52,191 nucleotides of DNA, from positions 1 through 52,191 of the forward strand of contig JAZREJ010000050.1 in assembly GCA_045660745.1 (NCBI GenBank). Direction: 5' to 3'. This document shows positions 40,772-49,539 of the stretch, piece by piece. The DNA is from RGIG6353 sp045660745 (GTDB lineage Bacteria > Bacillota > Clostridia > Oscillospirales > SIG627). Numbering within the stretch: position 1 is the stretch's first letter; every line of letters begins with the position of its first letter. The translations under genes were made by a program, and so were the position numbers. A model generated the notes under the pieces. That model was not told the origin of the DNA and made no database searches. It saw nothing but the letters and a program-made list of their open reading frames with translations.

Positions 40772-40786
40772 ATTCAAGAAAAACAT

Positions 40787-41584
40787 ATGATAAAAATAAC
40801 AGTACTCTATTCAGGCTCAGAGGGAAACGCAACTCTTGTAAGCGACGGAATGACAAGACTTCTTATTGATGCGGGTGGATGTGAGAAGCATCTGAAAGAA
40901 GCTCTTGGAAAAATAAACTTACATATGAGTGATCTATCCGCAATATTTGTCACACACGTGCATACAGACCATACAAAAGCACTTTACACTATTTTAAAGC
41001 ATCAAACCATTCCTGTTTTTACAAGCATCAATACAGCCAGAGGTATGTGCTCGGTAAAAAACGTTGCAACGGATACCCTAAGACTTGTAGCAAAAAACAT
41101 AAATACAATAAACACCGGATCAACGTACGAAATAGGCTCATTTCTTATAACTCCTTTTTCTGTACCGCATGACGTTGAAGCACACGGAATAAAGATACAA
41201 AGCGGTGATAAGTTTATAACTTATGCTACCGACACGGGAAAAATAACAAAGGAAATGCTTCGATATTTTGAAGGAGCAAGCCTATCTGTAATTGAGTCAA
41301 ATCACGATAAAGATATGCTGATATCAGGTCCTTATCCGGAATTTTTAAAGCACAGAATACTATCAGACGAGGGACATCTCTCAAATGAAGTCGCAGCAAA
41401 ATTTGCGCATTGGCTTGCTGAAAACGGAACCGAAAAAATAATTCTTGCACATCTCTCAAAAGAAAATAATACTCCGACTCTTGCCAAAAGTGTCACACGT
41501 AAAAAGCTTGATGACGGCGGTTTTAAATCTGTAACGCTTAACGTTGCAGGTCCGACAACAGCAGTTGAGGAAACTATATTATGA
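40787..41584 (+). CDS. walJ: WalJ/YycJ-like metallo-beta-lactamase-fold exonuclease
   Basis: This 265-residue MBL-fold protein has THVHTDH (HxHxDH metal motif), YATDTGK and SNHDKDML (the Asp and His for the second site), as in YycJ/WalJ. WalJ proteins are 5'-3' exonucleases linked to mismatch repair and to coordinating replication with division. Here the gene overlaps rlmH by four bases, matching the walJ-rlmH neighbourhood seen near the origin of Bacillota, although the WalRK kinase genes are not present. Confidence 0.82.
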   Translation: MIKITVLYSGSEGNATLVSDGMTRLLIDAGGCEKHLKEALGKINLHMSDLSAIFVTHVHTDHTKALYTILKHQTIPVFTSINTARGMCSVKNVATDTLRLVAKNINTINTGSTYEIGSFLITPFSVPHDVEAHGIKIQSGDKFITYATDTGKITKEMLRYFEGASLSVIESNHDKDMLISGPYPEFLKHRILSDEGHLSNEVAAKFAHWLAENGTEKIILAHLSKENNTPTLAKSVTRKKLDDGGFKSVTLNVAGPTTAVEETIL

Positions 41585-42051
41585 AGATACAAATTATACA
41601 TCCGGGAGACTTTAAAGAGTCTTGGTTAACTTCCGCTTTTAACGAATATACAAAGAGAATAAGTGCTTTTTCGGAAATTTACGATATTACGGTAAAGGAA
41701 AGATCGGTGACAGAAATGTCATATGTAGAAAAGGCGCTTCAAGAAGAAGGACAGGATATTTTATCAAAACTTGATCCTCGCGCTTATATTGTTGCTTTAT
41801 GTATCGAAGGTAAAAATATTTCATCGGAAGAATTTTCAAGTGTCTTTGAAAAATGCGCACTAAACGGACATTCAAGCATTGCTTTTATTATAGGCAGCTC
41901 ACACGGATTATCTGATGAGGTTAAAAAAAGAGCTGATATGAAGCTTTCATTTTCAAAAATGACTTTTCCCCATCAGCTTATGCGTGTCATCCTTTCCGAA
42001 CAAATATACCGTGCACTGTCTATTCTACATGGAGGAAAATATCACAAATAG
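41581..42051 (+). CDS. rlmH: 23S rRNA (pseudouridine1915-N3)-methyltransferase RlmH
   Basis: The 156-residue SPOUT methyltransferase has the trefoil-knot segment FIIGSSHGLSDEVKKRADMKLSFSKMTFPHQLMRVILSEQIYRAL and ends GGKYHK, the RlmH signature. It methylates helix 69 of 23S rRNA on assembled ribosomes. Its ATG overlaps the walJ stop, so the two are coupled. Confidence 0.93.
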   Translation: MKIQIIHPGDFKESWLTSAFNEYTKRISAFSEIYDITVKERSVTEMSYVEKALQEEGQDILSKLDPRAYIVALCIEGKNISSEEFSSVFEKCALNGHSSIAFIIGSSHGLSDEVKKRADMKLSFSKMTFPHQLMRVILSEQIYRALSILHGGKYHK

Positions 42052-42059
42052 GAGCTTTT

Positions 42060-42386
42060 ATGGAAGAAAAAAGATTTCGCAAAAATGACGAGGGATTTAT
42101 ATGTGCTGTATGCAAAACAGAGGTTAAGCCTTTAAAATATTCCTCAAGAGACCATTGTCCGAAATGTCTTTCAAGTATACATATTGATATTAAGCCCGGA
42201 GACAGAGCAAATCCCTGTCGAGGAATACTCAAGCCCGTACAGGTATTACCGGACCCAAAAAAAGATTTTATAATAGTTTATAAATGTGAAAAATGCGGAG
42301 AAACAGTAAGATGCCGTGCCGCAATGCAAGGGGACTCTCCCGATAATATGGCACTTCTTATAAAGCTTACCCGCGCAGATATATGA
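42060..42386 (+). CDS. RNHCP-domain zinc protein
   Basis: The 108-residue protein has the RNHCP domain: CAVCKTEV, DHCPKCLSSIH with IDIKPGDRANPC, and a further YKCEKCGE pair, giving three CxxC-type elements likely to hold two zinc ions. The canonical RNHCP reads RDHCP here. The domain's function is not established; its basic zinc-ribbon look and position behind rlmH suggest RNA or ribosome binding, which is inference. It is nine bases from rlmH. Confidence 0.8.
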   Translation: MEEKRFRKNDEGFICAVCKTEVKPLKYSSRDHCPKCLSSIHIDIKPGDRANPCRGILKPVQVLPDPKKDFIIVYKCEKCGETVRCRAAMQGDSPDNMALLIKLTRADI

Positions 42387-42387
42387 A

Positions 42388-42912
42388 ATGAAGAAAAGTT
42401 TTGAACCGATAATTTTCTTATCCTTCGGAAACGAAAAAGAGATAAGTAAAAGTCTTAAAATAAAAGCTCTTGAAAATGTACTTGACGGGCAATTTGAGCT
42501 TTATACAGAGCAAAACGGAAAGCCTCGTGTTAAATATAAAAAAAGCATCGGTATAAGCATCACGCATGACAGCGAAACGGTTGCAGTGATAGTTTGTCCC
42601 TTTGAACCTGTCGGCATTGATATGGAAGAAATAAAAGAAGATTATCCCAAACGTGTAACCGACAGATTCTTCACAGATAATGAAAAAAAAGCGGTAAAGA
42701 CCTCTGAAGATTTTTACAGAATATGGTGTAAAAAAGAAAGCTTTGTCAAAATGACAGGCGAAGGTATTGCCGCAATTTCCGATTTTGATTCATTAAAAAC
42801 AGATGTTGTTTTTACAGATCTCAGTGAAAAAATTTCTCTTGCAGCAGAAAAAAAATTCGCATTTTTCATATGCTCAAAAGAGCCTTTAAATCCCGAAATA
42901 ATTGTTATTTAA
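42388..42912 (+). CDS. 4'-phosphopantetheinyl transferase (Sfp-type, short)
   Basis: The 174-residue protein has the Sfp/AcpS-superfamily motifs: GISITHDSETVAV (coenzyme A side), VGIDMEEI (magnesium Asp-Glu) and WCKKESFVKMTGEGI (the WxxKES motif). It transfers phosphopantetheine to carrier proteins of fatty acid or peptide synthases. No biosynthetic cluster is in the window, so it may act as the general housekeeping enzyme. It starts one base after the RNHCP gene. Confidence 0.85.
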   Translation: MKKSFEPIIFLSFGNEKEISKSLKIKALENVLDGQFELYTEQNGKPRVKYKKSIGISITHDSETVAVIVCPFEPVGIDMEEIKEDYPKRVTDRFFTDNEKKAVKTSEDFYRIWCKKESFVKMTGEGIAAISDFDSLKTDVVFTDLSEKISLAAEKKFAFFICSKEPLNPEIIVI

Positions 42913-42938
42913 CAGCAACCTTTGTGTTGCTGTTTTTT
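42911..42938 (+). terminator. Intrinsic terminator before dnaA
   Basis: Stem AACAGCAAC/GTTGCTGTT (42911-42919 with 42926-42934) and a T-run. Its first bases are part of the phosphopantetheinyl transferase stop codon. It isolates dnaA from upstream transcription. Confidence 0.9.
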
Positions 42939-43006
42939 GATGTAAAAACGCACAAAAAAAGCCTTTATTTTTCTAATTGTTTGTACCCTCAAAATGTTGA
43001 AAACCC

Positions 43007-43035
43007 TTGAAAAAACTTTGCTTTTATGATATAAT
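43007..43035 (+). promoter_or_regulatory. dnaA promoter
   Basis: TTGAAA (43007-43012), exactly 17 bp ending in TGA, TATAAT (43030-43035). I see no DnaA box in this upstream region, so DnaA autorepression at the promoter is not evident. Confidence 0.75.
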
Positions 43036-43086
43036 ACAAGTAATATTATATAATAGGAAAAAAATATCAAAAAGGACACGAAAATT

Positions 43087-44469
43087 ATGGATCCAAGAGA
43101 AGAAATATTGTTATGTGTTCAAAATTTAATAAGTGAAAGCGGTAATTTTACTCAGGCAACCTACAACCTTTGGTTCAGAGATCTTAAGATTGAAAGCCTA
43201 TCAAAAACTCAAGCAGTGCTGCTTGTAAATTCCGCTTATAAAGCAGAAATAATAACCGACAGATATCTTTCAGTCCTTGAACATTATTTTGAAGAAGCAC
43301 TCGGCTTTCACATTGACGTCTGCATTGATATAATGCAAGACGACGGATACGGCAAGGAAACGATAAAGCTTATAAATACCGAGCTTTCAGATCATTCAAC
43401 TCCCGAAAAGAGTGATGATGAAGCAGAAAAAGGACCTGTATATCTTAAATACAATCCCGAATATACATTTGAAAACTTTATTGTAGGAAATACAAATAAG
43501 CTCGCACAGGCTGCCTGCCGTGCAATTGCAGAAAATCCGAATCATGATTACAACCCTCTTTTTGTTTACGGCGCTTCGGGACTCGGTAAAACACATCTTC
43601 TTTATGCTATAACAAATCACATCTTGTTAAACAGACCAGATGCAAATATTGTATATGCAAGGGGAGAAGAATTTACAACAGAGCTTATAAATTCACTGTC
43701 AAAAAAGGTTCCGATGCAATACTTCCGTGACCGTTACCGTAAAGCGGATGTTTTACTGATAGATGATATTCAGTTTATTGCAGGTAAACCGTCAACACAG
43801 GAAGAATTCTTTCATACCTTTAACACTCTTTATGATGAGAAAAAGCAAATAATTCTCGCATCCGACCTCCCTCCAAAGGATATTAAAAACCTTGAAGACC
43901 GACTGATAAGCCGTTTTTCACAGGGACTTATAGTTGACGTACAGCCACCGGATCTTGAACTTAGAATAGCAATACTTAAATCAAAAGCAGAACAAATGGG
44001 AATCAATGTTGACGATACGGTAATAACGTTTATAGCGGATAACGTAAAAAATAATATTCGTCAGCTTGAAGGCGCCATAAAGCGTCTTAAAGCAATGTCA
44101 TATCTAAACAATATGAAAATAACAATGCCTGTAGCAAAAGAAGCACTAAAAGATTTTCTCTCGGAAAATACTTCTGTAGGAATAACGATAGACCAGATAT
44201 TTGAAACGGTTGCAAATCATTATAACGTTTCTGTTGAGGATATGAGAGGCAAAAAACGCCTTAAAGAAATTACTACCGCAAGACACGTCACAATCTATAT
44301 TCTCCGTACAATTACAGAGCTTTCTCTTAATGATATTGGAAAATATTTTGATATGCACCATACCTCGGTAATGTCTGCTGTTAACAATATAACAGAAAAC
44401 ATTAAAAGTGATCCTAAGCTTGACTATGAGGTATCGGCTGTTATAAGAGAGATACGTGAAGGTCACTAA
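43087..44469 (+). CDS. dnaA: Replication initiator DnaA
   Basis: The 460-residue initiator has domain I (1-80), a short linker, and AAA+ domain III with Walker A GASGLGKT (162-169), Walker B LLIDD (223-227) and the sensor/arginine-finger segment LEDRLISRFSQGL. Domain IV has ARHVTIYILRTITELSLNDIGKYF and then MHHTSVMSAV. The canonical signature reads RDHTTV; here Met423-His424-His425-Thr426-Ser427 replaces it, so the DNA-contacting Asp (E. coli Asp433) is His. The target boxes nearby are still canonical. Expressed from its own promoter. Confidence 0.97.
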   Translation: MDPREEILLCVQNLISESGNFTQATYNLWFRDLKIESLSKTQAVLLVNSAYKAEIITDRYLSVLEHYFEEALGFHIDVCIDIMQDDGYGKETIKLINTELSDHSTPEKSDDEAEKGPVYLKYNPEYTFENFIVGNTNKLAQAACRAIAENPNHDYNPLFVYGASGLGKTHLLYAITNHILLNRPDANIVYARGEEFTTELINSLSKKVPMQYFRDRYRKADVLLIDDIQFIAGKPSTQEEFFHTFNTLYDEKKQIILASDLPPKDIKNLEDRLISRFSQGLIVDVQPPDLELRIAILKSKAEQMGINVDDTVITFIADNVKNNIRQLEGAIKRLKAMSYLNNMKITMPVAKEALKDFLSENTSVGITIDQIFETVANHYNVSVEDMRGKKRLKEITTARHVTIYILRTITELSLNDIGKYFDMHHTSVMSAVNNITENIKSDPKLDYEVSAVIREIREGH

Positions 44470-44757
44470 GCTGTGGAAAAACATGTTGATTTTCATGTGA
44501 ATGAACTGTGGATAAAAATAAGACTTTCAAAAGGCAATAAAAAACTGTTTGAAAACGTCATGAATTTAATCTTTTTGTTCTCACAAAATTTCAACACGTA
44601 ATTTTCCTTTAAAGCGCTGAAAATAAGCATTTTTTACACTTATCCACAAAATCCACACATACTACTACTATTACTATATATTTATTATATTAATATCCGA
44701 ATTTAAAATCAAAGCGGAATACATAAAAAAATAAAATTGTGAGTCAGGAGAAATACT
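44470..44757. other. oriC: Replication origin oriC (dnaA-dnaN intergenic)
   Basis: It contains TGTGGAAAA (44472-44480) and TGTGGATAA (44507-44515, a perfect box on the minus strand), then TTATCCACA (44640-44648) directly followed by AAATCCACA (44649-44657). Next come DnaA-trios TACTACTACTATTACTAT (44660-44677) and an AT-only run to about 44697. Box pair, trios and AT-rich unwinding element have the same order and spacing as the basal unwinding system of B. subtilis. Confidence 0.9.
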
Positions 44758-45864
44758 ATGAAGATTAAAGCAGAAAAGAAAACATTACTTTCGGCTATTC
44801 TTCCTGCAATGTGCGCGCTTTCAAATAACGTTCCTATCCCTGTTCTTGAAAGCTTGAAATTTACTGCAGAAAATTCTACTCTTTTTGTTACAGGTTATGA
44901 CCTTTCAAAGGGAGTTAAAACAGAGACTGCGGTATTTGTTGAGGAAGAAGGATCAATACTTTTAAATCCTCAAAAAATAAGCTCTATTATTCGTTCAATG
45001 CCGGATGAAGTTATTGATATTTCAAGTGATAATAAAGGAATCGTTACGGTTTCCTGTAAAAAGATAAAATTTGAAATACTCGGTATATCCTCCGACGGAT
45101 ATCCGGGACTCCCCGAGCTTTCCGGTGATAAATCGTTTGAGATAGAAAAAGGTATTTTAAAGAGAGCCTGCCAGCAGGTACTTTTCTCTGTTGCTCTTGA
45201 TGATAAAAAGCCTGTTTTGACGGGTGTACTTTTTGAAATAAGCGCAAATAAGATGACTCTTGTCAGCTGTGACGGCTTCAGACTTTCAATTTGTAAGGAA
45301 AACGTTGACGTAGACGATATGCTTCGTTTTATAGTACCCGGAAAGACTCTTTCCGACCTTATAAAGCTTCTTGATGACAGTGAAGAAAAAATCAGGATTG
45401 AGCTTACGTCAAAGCATCTTATTGTTCATTTCGGAGATATTTACTTCTTCTCAAGACTTATTGAGGGTGAATACATTGATTATATGAAGAGTATTCCTCA
45501 AAATCAGTCAATTGAAGTAAAGCTTAATCTTTCAAATTTCATTTCTTGTCTTGAAAGAGCCTCTCTTGTCATTGATGAAAAAGCTAAGAGTCCTATAAAG
45601 CTCAATATGGTACCATTCGGTGTTCTTATATCATGTCTTACCGCTAATGGAAAGATAGAGGATGAGGTACAGGCAGAGGTTGTGGGAGAGCTTGAAATAG
45701 GCTTTAATAACAGATATCTTATAGAAGCTCTTAAAGCAGCATCTCTTTCGGATGATGATGAGGTAATGCTCAGAATGACAAGCCCGCTTATGGGAATGAC
45801 CATACAGCCTGTAGATCACGACGGATATTTCTATCTTGTATTACCCGTAAGACTTAACGGATGA
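44758..45864 (+). CDS. dnaN: DNA polymerase III beta clamp
   Basis: The 368-residue sliding clamp has the usual three-domain repeat; MKIKAEKKTLLSAILPAMCALSNNVPIPVLESLKF starts it and a typical end (SPLMGMTIQPVDHDGYFYLVLPVRL) closes it. It rings DNA and tethers the polymerase. Its stop overlaps the recF start by four bases. The small S4-domain gene yaaA found between dnaN and recF in many Bacillota is absent. Confidence 0.96.
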   Translation: MKIKAEKKTLLSAILPAMCALSNNVPIPVLESLKFTAENSTLFVTGYDLSKGVKTETAVFVEEEGSILLNPQKISSIIRSMPDEVIDISSDNKGIVTVSCKKIKFEILGISSDGYPGLPELSGDKSFEIEKGILKRACQQVLFSVALDDKKPVLTGVLFEISANKMTLVSCDGFRLSICKENVDVDDMLRFIVPGKTLSDLIKLLDDSEEKIRIELTSKHLIVHFGDIYFFSRLIEGEYIDYMKSIPQNQSIEVKLNLSNFISCLERASLVIDEKAKSPIKLNMVPFGVLISCLTANGKIEDEVQAEVVGELEIGFNNRYLIEALKAASLSDDDEVMLRMTSPLMGMTIQPVDHDGYFYLVLPVRLNG

Positions 45865-46946
45865 AACTATTAAGGCTTAAAATTCAAAATTTCCGTAATA
45901 TTGAGTGTGAAGAGCTTGAATTTTCCGACAGTACTACATTGATATTCGGAAATAACGCCGAGGGCAAAACAAACGTTGTTGAAGCAATATATATGTTTGC
46001 CCACTCAAAAAGCTTTAGACGTGCAAGAGAGCGAGATCTTATAAGATTTGGAGAAGAAGAAGCTCGTCTCACCGCAGTTTTTAAGGAAAAAAAACGTGAG
46101 TCAAAGTTTGAAATAGTAATTTCAAGAAAAAACGGCAAGAGCTTTTATTACAACGGAATAAAGCTTGAAAAAATGAAAGAATTTTTCGGACATTTTTTGG
46201 CAGTTCTTTTTGTTCCCGAATACCTTAAAATAATTAAAAACGGACCCGGTGAGAGAAGAAGCTTTATTGATTCTGCAATATGTCAAATAAAGCCCGGATA
46301 TATTTCCTCACTTTTTACCTATCATAGGCTTTGTGAAGAAAAAAATGCGGTATTAAAAAATTATAAAGGCACTGAAAGTGAAAAAATATTATTAGAAGTA
46401 TATAACGAAAGACTTTCAAAGGGTGCTGCTGTAATAAGCTGTGAAAGACGTGAATATTTAAGACTTCTCGGTGAGCGAGCAAAATTTCATTTTGAAAAAA
46501 TGTCCGGTGGCGATAATATAGAATTTGAATTTATGCCGTCGGGACTTAGTCAGAAGGATGAAGATTTTGAGAACTTTTACAAAAATCTTTTTGAAAAAAA
46601 TCTTGAAGCAGACCTTCGTTTTTCAAGAATGTCGAGCGGTGCACAGCTTGATGACATTGAAATAAGAATAAACGAAAATGAAGCGCGCGTATTTGCATCA
46701 CAAGGACAGCAGAGAAGCGCTGTTGTGGCTCTTAAGCTTGCAGAGGGTGAGATAATAGGAGAGATCACAAAGAGAAATCCCGTTTATCTGTTTGACGATA
46801 TTTTATCCGAGCTTGATGAAAAAAGAAGAGAGTATATATTAAACGCTCTGAGCGATAAGCAGGTTATAATAACTTCATGTCAGAAGGATGAAGATATTGA
46901 TGTCTATACGTATCTTGCAAAGGGCGGAAAATATAAAAAGAATTAA
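45861..46946 (+). CDS. recF: DNA replication and repair ATPase RecF
   Basis: The 361-residue ABC/SMC-type ATPase has Walker A GNNAEGKT (30-37), KIIKNGPGERRSFIDSAI, an ASQGQQRSAVVALKLAE signature and YLFDDILSELDEKRREYILNAL (Walker B and D-loop). It loads RecA at gaps with RecO and RecR. It overlaps dnaN by four bases and its TAA is followed immediately by the ATG of remB. Confidence 0.95.
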   Translation: MKLLRLKIQNFRNIECEELEFSDSTTLIFGNNAEGKTNVVEAIYMFAHSKSFRRARERDLIRFGEEEARLTAVFKEKKRESKFEIVISRKNGKSFYYNGIKLEKMKEFFGHFLAVLFVPEYLKIIKNGPGERRSFIDSAICQIKPGYISSLFTYHRLCEEKNAVLKNYKGTESEKILLEVYNERLSKGAAVISCERREYLRLLGERAKFHFEKMSGGDNIEFEFMPSGLSQKDEDFENFYKNLFEKNLEADLRFSRMSSGAQLDDIEIRINENEARVFASQGQQRSAVVALKLAEGEIIGEITKRNPVYLFDDILSELDEKRREYILNALSDKQVIITSCQKDEDIDVYTYLAKGGKYKKN

Positions 46947-47213
46947 ATGGCTACATTTTTACACACAGGGCAAAAGCATTCTGTCAGAAGCCGAGATATA
47001 ATCGGTATTTTTGATATGGATAATACCACAGTCTCGGGAATAACGCGAGAATTTTTAAATACAGCCCAAAAACAAGGTAAAGTTATAAACGATACCGACG
47101 ATATACCACGCGCGTATATTTTATACGGCAAAAAAAAAGAAAGGAAGTCTGTTGTTGTAATATCACAGTTTTCAACGGGAACTCTTTATGACAGACTGAA
47201 AAGGAAAATTTAG
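46947..47213 (+). CDS. remB: RemB/YaaB-like DUF370 protein
   Basis: This 88-residue protein starts FLHTGQKHSVRSRDIIGIFDMDNTTVSGITREFLNTAQKQGKV, matching the YaaB/RemB branch of DUF370, usually encoded between recF and gyrB in Bacillota. Its role in B. subtilis is control of matrix genes. It sits with zero spacing between recF and gyrB. It is a distant paralogue of remA at 16232. Confidence 0.85.
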   Translation: MATFLHTGQKHSVRSRDIIGIFDMDNTTVSGITREFLNTAQKQGKVINDTDDIPRAYILYGKKKERKSVVVISQFSTGTLYDRLKRKI

Positions 47214-49265
47214 GTGGAAAACGAGAATCTTGAACTTGAAAAAGTTACCGAACATTACGACGAGAACCAAATACAGGTGCTTGAAGGACTTGAAGCGGTA
47301 AGAAAAAGACCCGGTATGTACATCGGCTCTACCTCACAACGCGGACTTCATCATTTGATATATGAAATAGTGGATAACTCCATAGATGAAGCACTTGCGG
47401 GACACTGTAACAAAATAACTGTAGTTCTTGAGCATGACGGCAGTGTTTCAATTGAGGATAACGGACGAGGTATACCTGTCGGAATCAATGCTAAAATGGG
47501 CATTCCTACCGTCGAAATGGTATTTACAGTGCTTCATGCGGGAGGTAAATTCGGTGGCGGCGGATATCAGATATCCGGTGGTCTTCACGGTGTCGGTGCA
47601 TCAGTTGTAAACGCACTTTCCGAGTGGGTCGAAATAGAAGATTGCTATGACGGATTTATGTATACCGAGCGCTTTGAAAGAGGCGCTGTGGTGCGTCCGC
47701 TTGAAAATAAGGGAGCAACCGAAAAATCGGGTGTTAAAGTAAGATTTAAGCCTGACGGTGCGATCTTTGAGACTGTAGAGTTTGATTATGATACAGTATG
47801 TAACAGACTCCGTGAGCAGGCATTTCTTAATGCAGGACTCAGAATAGACTTAATTGACAACCGTGACAGCTCTAATATCGTTGCGGGAGAGGCGGCTAAG
47901 GCAGAAGCAGAGAATATTCTTAAGACAGCACAAGGCGACGAGGAAGAATACAACGAGTTTGCAGAGGATGAAAACTATATTCGTCAGGATAAGCAAAAGG
48001 AACAGAGCTTCTGCTTTGAGGGCGGTATTTCAAGCTTCGTTGAATATCTTAACTCTAAGAAGCATTCAGAGCTTCTTGGTGATGTTATTCATTTCTCCGC
48101 AAAGAAGGATATAACAACAGCAGAGGTTGCGCTTCAGTACAACGATGGTTATCAGAGCCATATGATGACCTTTGCAAATAATATCAACACTATTGAAGGC
48201 GGTACCCATGAGACAGGTTTTAAAGCGGGTATCACTAAGGTATTCAACGATTACGCTCATAAATTCGGATTTTTAAAGGATAATGACAAGGACTTTACAG
48301 GAGATGACGTAAGAGAAGGTCTGTGTGCCGTAATCAGCGTAAAGCTTCCTGAGGCTCAGTTTGAAGGACAGACAAAGTCAAAGCTTGGAAACTCGGATAT
48401 CAGACCTCTTGTATACCAGATGGTGGTTGAAAAGCTTGGTGAGTATTTTGAAGAGAATCCGAACGTTGCAAAATTGCTTATAGAGAAATCTCTTTCGGCA
48501 TCCCGTGCACGTGAGGCTGCAAAAAAAGCACGTGAAATGACCCGCCGTAAGACGGTTCTTGAGCGCGGAAGCCTTCCGGATAAGCTTGCTGAGTGTCAGG
48601 ACAGAACGGTTGCAAACACAGAGCTCTTTCTTGTAGAGGGAGATTCTGCGGGTGGTACCGCAAAGGACGGCCGTGACAGTAAGTATCAGGCAATACTTCC
48701 GCTTCGAGGAAAGATACTTAACGTTGAAAAGGCAAGACTTGAAAAGATATATGCAAACGTGTCGGTAATACCGATAATTCAGGCACTCGGAACGGGTATC
48801 GGAAGCGAATTTGATATAACAAAGCTGCGCTACGGTAAGGTAATTATCATGGCGGATGCCGACGTTGACGGTTCTCATATCAAGACACTTCTTTTAACCT
48901 TCTTCTATCGCCATATGAAGCCTCTTATTGAGCAAGGACACATCTTCTGTGCACGTCCCCCGCTTTACAGAGTATACAAGGGCAAGGAACAGAGATATGC
49001 TTTCTCTGATGAGGAGAAGGACCGCGAGCTTGCGGCTCTCGGAGCTAATGCTCAGGCAGAGAGATATAAGGGTCTTGGTGAAATGGATAAGGAACAGCTT
49101 TGGGAAACAACAATGGATCCCGAGCGTCGCTCCATCATTCAGGTCAATATAGAGGATGCATATGCGGCTGACGAGACCTTCTCGCTTCTTATGGGTGATA
49201 AGGTTGAGCCGAGACGCGAATTTATTGAACAGAACGCAAAGTATGTCACAAATCTTGACGTATAA
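47214..49265 (+). CDS. gyrB: DNA gyrase subunit B
   Basis: The 683-residue ATPase subunit starts at GTG 47214, immediately after the remB stop, with AAGGA upstream. It has the GHKL ATPase motifs (EIVDNSIDEA, IEDNGRGIPVG, GGKFGGGGYQISGGLHGVGASVVNALS), the Toprim set (LVEGDSAGGTAKDGRD; MADADVDGSHIKTLLL) and the C-terminal QNAKYVTNLDV. It is about 40 residues longer than B. subtilis GyrB because of an acidic, glutamine-rich insert around residues 220-265, before the EGGISSFVEYL transducer segment. Confidence 0.96.
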   Translation: MENENLELEKVTEHYDENQIQVLEGLEAVRKRPGMYIGSTSQRGLHHLIYEIVDNSIDEALAGHCNKITVVLEHDGSVSIEDNGRGIPVGINAKMGIPTVEMVFTVLHAGGKFGGGGYQISGGLHGVGASVVNALSEWVEIEDCYDGFMYTERFERGAVVRPLENKGATEKSGVKVRFKPDGAIFETVEFDYDTVCNRLREQAFLNAGLRIDLIDNRDSSNIVAGEAAKAEAENILKTAQGDEEEYNEFAEDENYIRQDKQKEQSFCFEGGISSFVEYLNSKKHSELLGDVIHFSAKKDITTAEVALQYNDGYQSHMMTFANNINTIEGGTHETGFKAGITKVFNDYAHKFGFLKDNDKDFTGDDVREGLCAVISVKLPEAQFEGQTKSKLGNSDIRPLVYQMVVEKLGEYFEENPNVAKLLIEKSLSASRAREAAKKAREMTRRKTVLERGSLPDKLAECQDRTVANTELFLVEGDSAGGTAKDGRDSKYQAILPLRGKILNVEKARLEKIYANVSVIPIIQALGTGIGSEFDITKLRYGKVIIMADADVDGSHIKTLLLTFFYRHMKPLIEQGHIFCARPPLYRVYKGKEQRYAFSDEEKDRELAALGANAQAERYKGLGEMDKEQLWETTMDPERRSIIQVNIEDAYAADETFSLLMGDKVEPRREFIEQNAKYVTNLDV

Positions 49266-49539
49266 AATAATAGATTTATGACTTTTAAACAGAGTTATCC
49301 ACAGGTTGTGGAAAACTTTGTTGAAAACTTGGTGAAATAGAAAAATATACAAAAAACAAAACTGCCTTTAACATAAAGACTGATTTTGCCTGAAATAACA
49401 GTACTTTTTAAAAACAGATATAAAGTTTTAAAAAAGAGAAAAATTTTTCAAAAATCTTTTCCTCACAAATTCTTCACAAAAAAGTGTTAAATTTATGCTG
49501 TGGAAAACATGTGGAAAAGATGTCAGAAAGGTAAATTAA
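49266..49539. other. gyrB-gyrA gap with a second DnaA-box cluster
   Basis: The 274-base gap holds TTATCCACA (49295-49303, perfect), TGTGGAAAA (49307-49315), and two further TGTGGAAAA boxes at 49499-49507 and 49510-49518, just before the gyrA ribosome site. The stretch between them (about 49330-49490) is very AT-rich, with TCACAAA repeats. TGTGGAAAA is the reverse of TTTTCCACA, one mismatch from the box consensus. No DnaA-trio series is obvious here. Confidence 0.75.
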
